From the NCBI GenBank assembly GCA_036498205.1, contig DASXIC010000064.1, positions 1 through 9,633 of the forward strand: DNA of 9,633 bases, in the 5' to 3' direction. Source of the stretch: AV69 sp036498205. GTDB taxonomy: Bacteria; Verrucomicrobiota; Verrucomicrobiia; Chthoniobacterales; UBA10450. The translations under genes and the position numbers were made by a program. Below, one piece after another: positions 4,552 through 9,633 of this stretch. The stretch's first letter is position 1. Each line of letters begins with the position of its first letter. The notes under the pieces are model-generated. The model saw nothing but the letters and a program-made list of their open reading frames with translations. It did no database searches and had not been told where the DNA came from.

Positions 4552-7299
4552 TTACGCAGCCGGCAGAGCCGCGCGATGCAATTCGCGTTGGAGCGCGTCG
4601 ATCCGCTGGCTACCTGTAATTTTTGCGCGAGTACGCCGATCCGTAACGTAGAACGTGTCGATGGCGGCGCCGCTCTCGGTGCTGATACGAGAGAGAGCAA
4701 TGTCGATCTCATTGTCACTGAAACACCGCAACAAATCGTAGAGGAGCCCAATCCGGTCCGGGGTTTGGATTTCAATCAAGGTGAAATGCGGGTCGGCAAC
4801 GTTGTCTACGCTCACGCGAGACGGGAATTCCAGATCGGAAACGGCTCGCCGCCGGCCTTCCTTTCGTGCTTGCGCGAGCGATCTGCTCAAATCGAAGGGT
4901 TCAATTTCCAGGGCCTTTTTCAGCGTCGCTTCAACTGACCTCATGTCGCCTTCATTTGTCACGGCTCGCCCCCGCAAGTCGCTTACTCGAAAAACATCCA
5001 GGGCGACGTTGTCGCCGCGAGTGTAAATATCAGCGCTCAAAATGTTGAGTGGGACGAGGGAGATCGAGCCGGCGATATTGGAGAGAAGTTGCTGCCGATC
5101 CCAACTGCAAAGTGTAAGCGTGGTATGGCCCTGATCTGGAAAAGGTTCCCAGCGCATCACCGGAGCGAGGGGTGTCGGGCCGAAGCAGCTGGCTTCGTAA
5201 AAACGCCGAAATAACTCGACGTGGGCAACGATCTCTGGAACTTCGAAGGCGCGAAAATAATGGTCGGGCATGAATTCAAAATGGGCCTCGATTTCTTCCG
5301 CGTAGTCCGGTCCTAGCTGCTGGTGAACAGCAGTCTCCCCGGCTTCCCGGGCGGTTTTGGCGCGCTCATAGAATGCATGCCGGTCGGCCAGGTAATGGGT
5401 GGTGGCGCGGTAGAGTTGCCACACCAGCGTCTCTTTCCAGTCCGACCACCGTTCGTCGCTCGTACCCTGCCCATCGGCTAGCGTCAGCAACATGAGAGCA
5501 TCGAGATTGCTTTGATCTTTTACCACAGCCGCGAATTCGCTGATGGTTGTGGGATCGTCAATGTTTCGCCGCTGCGCTACGTTTGAAAGAGTGACATGGT
5601 GATCAACCAGCAAAATCAGCATCTTCCGCTCCGGCGGCGTAAGTTGGAAACGTCGTCCGACACGTTGGGCAAAGATCGCGCTCGCCTCCGAATGTGGGCG
5701 GGCGCCGACCGCCTTGCCGGTGTCGTGCAATAAAAGGGCAAGATAAAGAACGAAGGGATCGGGCAATTGTTCGAACAGTTTGCGGTATTCGATCAACTTC
5801 GGATTTGTTGTGCTGGCGAGGGCGTCCAGCTTATCGATGCACACCAGCGTGTGCTCGTCGGCGGTATAGCGATGAAAGAATTCGTGCTGAACAAGGCAGG
5901 TCAGCTGGCCAAATTCCGGAATATATTGTCCCAGAAAATCGAGGCGATGCATCAGCCGCAGCGCGCGCCCCACTTCGCCTTTGCGTGACATGATCGAGCG
6001 GAAGATCTCGCGCGGTTCCCGCGCGTAGCGAAATGGATGCCCGACCAGCCCGAGTTCGCGGCTAAAGAGATCGGCCAGTTTTGGCGTCGGCTCCAGGTGT
6101 CGGACCTGTGCGACCTCGATGACCCGCATCATTTCCAAAGGATTTTTCCGGAAGACGTCCCGCCGGCTGACATCGATTTGTCCATCTTCAATCACGAACG
6201 AACCGACGCGTTCCGGCGCGCGACGGGCCCGGGGAAGAAAGGAAAAGAGCGAGCGGGTCTTGTCGGAAGAATATCCTCTGACGAACTGCCCGGTAATTCG
6301 CTCCGTTACCCGGAAGATGTTGCGCGTGTGCGCGTAGATGTGTTTCATCAACGCCTCGCTTCGGAGTAATCCCCGCTCTTCCGGGTATCGCAGTCGCTGC
6401 GCGATCGTTTCCTGCATGTTAAGATGCAACGTATCGGTCGCGCGCTCGTTCAAGTAGTGCAGCTCGGTCCGAACACGAAGGAGAAAATCGTAGGCCGCCT
6501 CAATTCGGCGCCGATCGGCATTGCTCAGCCAGTCTTTCCCGACCAGGTGAGTGGTGGTCAGGCTGCCCTCCTTGAAAAACATCATCCAAAGCAGGTTCTG
6601 ATAGTCGCGCAGCCCACCGCAACCGTTCTTTAAATTTGGTTCCTGAAGATAAACACTGTTTCCAAATTTGGCGTGGCGGGCTTGCTGGTCCCGCATCCGC
6701 ATCTCAATGTATTCGCGCTCGTGTCCCGCCACGCATTTGCCGCGAAATTGCTCCCGAAAGATGTGCGCCAGCTGCCGGTCGCCGGTCACCAGGCGGGACT
6801 CCAGCATCGCGGTCTTCGTTACCATATCGGCATTCGCCGCGGCGATCGCTTCTTTTACGCTGCGGGTCGAATGGCCCACTTTGAATCCGATATCCCAAAG
6901 AAAATAAAGGACCTGCTCGATGATTTGACTGGTCGCAGTGGAAACACCACGCCCTTTTTCCCGGTGGAGAAACATGACATCGACATCACTGCAGGGATTT
7001 AGTTCGCCGCGTCCGTAGCCACCCAGCGCGATGACTGCGATTGGATGAGCGCCATTGCCATGATCGGCAACTCGAGTCGTAGCCGCGAAGACACGCCGGA
7101 GAAGGACGTCGACCAGGTCGACTCTTCGCGCACAGACCTCACGACCGCCGTCGCCGGCCTGCTGCCGCAGGCGGAGACGATGTTCCTCGATTTTCAAAAA
7201 TTTGCGATAAACCGGCAGGACGTCGGTCGGCCGTCGCGCGTCCGTGGACGCCAATTGGCGCTCCGCGTGTGCCAGGACTTTTTCGAGATGCTGAGGCAT
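4552..7299 (-). CDS. glnD: [Protein-PII] uridylyltransferase / uridylyl-removing enzyme
   Basis: GlnD senses glutamine. It uridylylates PII when glutamine is low and removes UMP when it is high, controlling glutamine synthetase and the Ntr response. The 915-residue product is close to the usual size (E. coli about 890) with all expected domains. A nucleotidyltransferase domain has the GGYGRGEL motif at 93-100 and catalytic D105/D107. A GlnD helical linker region follows (LKNGCGGLRD 223-232). The HD domain has H472/H483-type metal ligands upstream of H525-D526 (LLHDTGK), then HH 567-568. Two C-terminal ACT domains (about 727-800 and 838-910) are the glutamine-binding part. The assigned start is ATG 7299, 43 bases after the NtrC-type gene and without a Shine-Dalgarno sequence. 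The frame stays open upstream, and CTG at 7335 with AGG six bases before it is a possible alternative. No glnB or glnK is in the window. Confidence 0.96.
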   Translation of the reverse strand: MPQHLEKVLAHAERQLASTDARRPTDVLPVYRKFLKIEEHRLRLRQQAGDGGREVCARRVDLVDVLLRRVFAATTRVADHGNGAHPIAVIALGGYGRGELNPCSDVDVMFLHREKGRGVSTATSQIIEQVLYFLWDIGFKVGHSTRSVKEAIAAANADMVTKTAMLESRLVTGDRQLAHIFREQFRGKCVAGHEREYIEMRMRDQQARHAKFGNSVYLQEPNLKNGCGGLRDYQNLLWMMFFKEGSLTTTHLVGKDWLSNADRRRIEAAYDFLLRVRTELHYLNERATDTLHLNMQETIAQRLRYPEERGLLRSEALMKHIYAHTRNIFRVTERITGQFVRGYSSDKTRSLFSFLPRARRAPERVGSFVIEDGQIDVSRRDVFRKNPLEMMRVIEVAQVRHLEPTPKLADLFSRELGLVGHPFRYAREPREIFRSIMSRKGEVGRALRLMHRLDFLGQYIPEFGQLTCLVQHEFFHRYTADEHTLVCIDKLDALASTTNPKLIEYRKLFEQLPDPFVLYLALLLHDTGKAVGARPHSEASAIFAQRVGRRFQLTPPERKMLILLVDHHVTLSNVAQRRNIDDPTTISEFAAVVKDQSNLDALMLLTLADGQGTSDERWSDWKETLVWQLYRATTHYLADRHAFYERAKTAREAGETAVHQQLGPDYAEEIEAHFEFMPDHYFRAFEVPEIVAHVELFRRFYEASCFGPTPLAPVMRWEPFPDQGHTTLTLCSWDRQQLLSNIAGSISLVPLNILSADIYTRGDNVALDVFRVSDLRGRAVTNEGDMRSVEATLKKALEIEPFDLSRSLAQARKEGRRRAVSDLEFPSRVSVDNVADPHFTLIEIQTPDRIGLLYDLLRCFSDNEIDIALSRISTESGAAIDTFYVTDRRTRAKITGSQRIDALQRELHRAALPAA

Positions 7300-7342
7300 C
7301 GCGGAAATGTAAGCGCGGCGAAAGTTTGCCGCCAGCGCTTGC

Positions 7343-8746
7343 CTAAATCTCGATCGCGTAACGCTTCATTTTATTATAAAGCGTCGGCCTTTGAATGCCG
7401 AGTAATTGGGCTGCTTTCTTCTTATTGCCGTGGGTCTGGGAAAGCGCTTGCAAGATCGTTTCTCGTTCCACGTCTTCCAGGCTGGGCACTCCGTTGCGGC
7501 GATTTCCTGCCCGCGAGTGATTCGCCTGCAGGGCGGGAGGGAGTTGAATTTCGGCTGGCAAATCCTTTGCCCTGATCAATCCCTGCCGTGACAGGACCAC
7601 GGCGTACTCGATCGCGTTCTGCAGTTCACGCACATTTCCTGGCCACGAATAATCGAGCAGTTTTTGGTAGACTTCCGGTGCAATTGTTGGTTCGGGTTTG
7701 CCCAGCTGAGAGGCAAATCGTTGGACGAAAGTCGCGACGAGCGGCGGGATATCTTCTTTTCGTTGGCGCAACGGCGGCACCTCGATCTGGAATGTGTTAA
7801 TTCGATAGTACAGATCGGAACGAAGCCGGTTTTCGGCGAGGGCCTGGGCCACTGGTCGGTTGGTCGCGGTAATCACGCGAAAATCCGCTTTCAGTGTTTG
7901 GGTGCTCCCAAGGGGCCGGTATTCTCGCTCTTGCAAAACACGCAGGAATCGCGTCTGCAACTCGGCCGGCATCTCGGAAATCTCATCGAGGAACAATGTC
8001 CCTCCGTTTGCATGGGCGATCATTCCCGGAAAATCGTTCATCGCGCCCGTGAAAGCCCCTTTGACATATCCAAACAACTCGGATTCGATCATTGTCTGCG
8101 GAAACGCAGCGCAATTTAGCTTTACCAGCGGTTTCACCGCACGCCGGCTGCGCGAGTGAATCACATTCGCGACCACCTCTTTGCCCACACCGCTTTCTCC
8201 GGTGATCAAAACGTTTGCGTCCGATGGAGCCATCGCCGTGATCAAGTCGTCCATCTGTTGCATGGCTTTACTTTGAAACACCGGGGCGAGGCGCGTCTCA
8301 GCCAATTCCAGCCGCTTTTCGAGTTGCTCCGTTTTCTCTCGCAACTCCTGCGTTTCGCGGAGGAGCGATCGTTTCTCCAGCGCCTTTTCCGCCAGGCTTA
8401 GCAATTCCTCAGGCGCATAAGGTTTGCTGATAAAATGAAAGGCGCCGCGTTTAATCGATTCAATCGCGTTGTTTAATGAGTCGTGCGCGGTCAAAATAAT
8501 TACCTGCGTCTCCGGAAAGTCCTTCTTCAATCGATCGAGTGTGACCAAACCGTCCGCATCGGGCAGTTGCAAATCGAGCAGGACCAAAGCTGCGGGATTC
8601 GTTTTCATCGCCCGCAAGCCGAGAGCGGAGGTCGCCGCTGTTTCGGTCTGGTAGCCTCGCCGGGTGAGTAACGCCTCGAGCGTCATTAAAATTGGACGCT
8701 CGTCGTCAATAATCAGAATGCGACGTCCTTCAGCGGTGGTTTTCAC
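7343..8746 (-). CDS. NtrC-family sigma-54-dependent response regulator
   Basis: This 467-residue regulator has three domains in standard order. The receiver (about 9-125) has acidic D14/D15, phospho-acceptor D58, T86 and K108. A coiled-coil linker with heptad-like Leu/Glu spacing covers about 125-155. The AAA+ domain (about 157-400) has Walker A GESGVGKE at 183-190, the sigma-54-contacting GAFTGA loop at 230-235, Walker B GGTLFLDEI at 248-256, arginine-finger region RLRSDLYYR near 307-315, and WPGNVRELQN at 368-377. A Fis-type helix-turn-helix (about 442-463) ends it. It should form a ring that remodels sigma-54 RNA polymerase after phosphorylation. All catalytic motifs look intact. GTG 8746 lies 19 bases after the histidine kinase stop, so the kinase is the likely partner. 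Sequence alone does not separate NtrC from other NtrC-like regulators; linkage to glnD favours a nitrogen role. Confidence 0.94.
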   Translation of the reverse strand: MKTTAEGRRILIIDDERPILMTLEALLTRRGYQTETAATSALGLRAMKTNPAALVLLDLQLPDADGLVTLDRLKKDFPETQVIILTAHDSLNNAIESIKRGAFHFISKPYAPEELLSLAEKALEKRSLLRETQELREKTEQLEKRLELAETRLAPVFQSKAMQQMDDLITAMAPSDANVLITGESGVGKEVVANVIHSRSRRAVKPLVKLNCAAFPQTMIESELFGYVKGAFTGAMNDFPGMIAHANGGTLFLDEISEMPAELQTRFLRVLQEREYRPLGSTQTLKADFRVITATNRPVAQALAENRLRSDLYYRINTFQIEVPPLRQRKEDIPPLVATFVQRFASQLGKPEPTIAPEVYQKLLDYSWPGNVRELQNAIEYAVVLSRQGLIRAKDLPAEIQLPPALQANHSRAGNRRNGVPSLEDVERETILQALSQTHGNKKKAAQLLGIQRPTLYNKMKRYAIEI

Positions 8747-8765
8747 GGAAAGCGAAATTGATATT

Positions 8766-9536
8766 TCAACGTTTCTTCACTGAGCATGGAAGAATAATTC
8801 TGCTCGTTAAGGTGGCCGATGCCGGATCGAATTCGGCGGTCAAATTTCCACCGTGTGCCTCGACAATCCGGCGCGCACGGTAGAGACCCAGGTTGTAATG
8901 GCCATTCGTAATGGAGCGGAGCGGCGTTGACCATTGCGATGGATCATCCAGCTTCTGTTTCTTCGGCTCGCGCACAAGAAGGCTGAATTGCTCGCCTTCT
9001 ACCGCCGGGCTTACCCTGATTTCATCTGCGTCAGCGCTGTGCCGGAACGCGTTGTCGAACAACTCGATGGCGGCGCATTCCACCAGGGCAGGGTCGATTT
9101 CCAGGATCGCTTCGGTCGTAATCGGCTCCCATCTCAAACGCTCCGATTCCCTGGGATAGTCGTGCGCGATCTTCTTGCGAAGATCGTCCACGAAATCTGG
9201 CGCAGAATAGGATAGGCGCGTCGGCCGCGGCTCCGCCACGGATGAAGATAAACTTTGCAATGTGCTTCCGAGTTTCGAAACCAATTCGCGGAGACGGCCC
9301 ACTTCGGATTTCAAGCTCGCGTCGGTTGTGATCTCCCCAATGAGCGCGCTTTGCAGTTCGGCCGCGTTCAATTGGTTACGAAGGTCGTGGCTCAATTGCC
9401 GGACAAATCGAATAAAATTCTCCCACGGCACGTTGGGCTGACGCTTTGTGCCGGGAGTTGTTTTTTCTGTCGGGGTCACAGGCTTTAAATTTCGGAAGCG
9501 TTTTGGGTAAGGCGCCGCCCATTTCGTCGGCACCAT
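8766..9536 (-). CDS. Small soluble histidine kinase with degenerate ATP-binding domain
   Basis: The product has 256 residues and no membrane segment, PAS or other recognisable sensor domain; the first 38 residues are basic and Pro-rich. The HisKA-type dimerisation helix has the H-box SHDLRNQLN with H50. D51-x-x-N54 fits the phosphatase motif of bifunctional HisKA kinases. The ATPase part has an N-box, AIELFDNAFRHS, with N162, and a G2-like NLGLYRARRIVEAHGG at 215-230. The expected G1 box (DxGxG) is missing: the strand that should lead into it reads LLVREPKKQKLDD (186-198). It may bind ATP poorly, act mainly as a phosphatase, or have diverged locally. With an NtrC-type regulator 19 bases downstream and glnD next, it could fill an NtrB-like role while lacking the NtrB PAS domain. 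The start is ATG 9536. The preceding bases are pyrimidine-rich, with no Shine-Dalgarno match. Confidence 0.87.
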   Translation of the reverse strand: MVPTKWAAPYPKRFRNLKPVTPTEKTTPGTKRQPNVPWENFIRFVRQLSHDLRNQLNAAELQSALIGEITTDASLKSEVGRLRELVSKLGSTLQSLSSSVAEPRPTRLSYSAPDFVDDLRKKIAHDYPRESERLRWEPITTEAILEIDPALVECAAIELFDNAFRHSADADEIRVSPAVEGEQFSLLVREPKKQKLDDPSQWSTPLRSITNGHYNLGLYRARRIVEAHGGNLTAEFDPASATLTSRIILPCSVKKR

Positions 9537-9573
9537 GAGGAAGTCTATTCAATTTTTCAGATTCCCCTCTACC

Positions 9574-9633
9574 TTAAAGCAATTCTGCTGCCGCTCCCGG
9601 TTCCACCTCAATAGATGTACGGAGGCCCTCTAT
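9574..9633 (-). CDS. Possible 3' end of an upstream gene (partial, weak)
   Basis: On the minus strand one frame is open from the window edge for 19 codons and ends in TAA at 9576-9574, reading IEGLRTSIEVEPGAAAELL. The other two minus-strand frames meet stops early in this stretch. If real, this is the C-terminus of a gene beginning outside the window, 37 bases upstream of the histidine kinase and possibly in the same operon. Nineteen codons without a stop is common by chance, and I do not recognise the sequence. Confidence 0.25.
   Translation of the reverse strand: MEGLRTSIEVEPGAAAELL
9577..9593 (-). promoter_or_regulatory. Candidate sigma-54 (-24/-12) promoter of the kinase/NtrC/glnD operon
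   Basis: On the minus strand, CGGCAGCAGAATTGCTT matches the sigma-54 consensus TGGCAC-N5-TTGCW in GGCA, TTGC, the T after it, and the invariant GG-N10-GC spacing. Transcription would start near 9568, leaving a leader of about 32 bases before the kinase ATG at 9536. The first operon genes encode the two-component pair that would activate such a promoter, so autoregulation is plausible. It overlaps the end of a possible upstream reading frame. A comparable match inside coding sequence at 7556-7571 shows that chance matches occur. Confidence 0.4.

Noticed and set aside
7556..7571. TGGCAAATCCTTTGCC, a palindrome that also fits the sigma-54 pattern TGGCA-N6-TTGC
   Set aside because: It lies inside the response-regulator coding sequence, far from any gene start on either strand, and is best explained as chance. 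It does lower the weight given to the site at 9577-9593.
7045..7575. 176-codon open frame on the plus strand antisense to the regulator/glnD junction
   Set aside because: Its composition looks like a shadow of two well-supported genes on the other strand, with no domain or ribosome site.

Overview
The window reads as chromosomal backbone of a moderately GC-rich free-living bacterium, most plausibly Verrucomicrobiota. The support is indirect: a pair of bactofilins, a DUF5069 protein, a GlnD with an NtrC-type regulator, and TGTAGC-bounded hairpin repeats of a kind I associate with soil verrucomicrobial genomes. The taxonomic call is inference; no marker gene here settles it.

Left end (1-294). 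A tRNA with anticodon CAT (2-74), most like tRNA-Ile2, is followed by a 220-base gene-free stretch. This stretch holds two tandem hairpin modules (109-170 and 178-233), each bounded by TGTAGC...GCTACA and each holding two GC-rich stem-loops. A 14-base direct repeat (72-85 and 245-258) brackets the whole block. Its left copy includes the last three bases of the tRNA, so the block looks like a small insertion at the tRNA 3' end. A short stem with a TTCG loop (256-271) follows.

Forward-strand genes (295-3751). First comes a multi-pass membrane protein with features of STT3/PglB-like GT-C glycosyltransferases. A sigma-70-like promoter then precedes three closely spaced genes: a bactofilin, a second bactofilin-like protein carrying two N-terminal CX2C-X14-CX2C zinc ribbons, and a DUF5069 protein. 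They probably form one cytoskeleton or envelope operon. The last gene ends in a stop codon that overlaps the stop of the converging minus-strand unit.

Minus-strand genes (9536 down to 3748). Four genes separated by 19, 43 and 45 bases look like one operon. In transcription order they are a small soluble histidine kinase, an NtrC-family sigma-54 activator, GlnD (PII uridylyltransferase/uridylyl-removing enzyme) and a sugar-phosphate nucleotidyltransferase. A GG-N10-GC sequence resembling a sigma-54 promoter lies just upstream of the kinase gene. The set suggests a nitrogen-sensing module in which the enzyme that reads glutamine and modifies PII is encoded with a two-component pair, possibly autoregulated through sigma-54. 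The kinase has an intact H-box and N-box but no recognisable G1 box. None of the four genes has a Shine-Dalgarno sequence before its assigned start.

The points most worth following are the hairpin insertion at the tRNA, the zinc-ribbon bactofilin, and the kinase/NtrC/GlnD operon with its candidate sigma-54 promoter. I did not find a clear defence system, CRISPR array, transposase or prophage gene.
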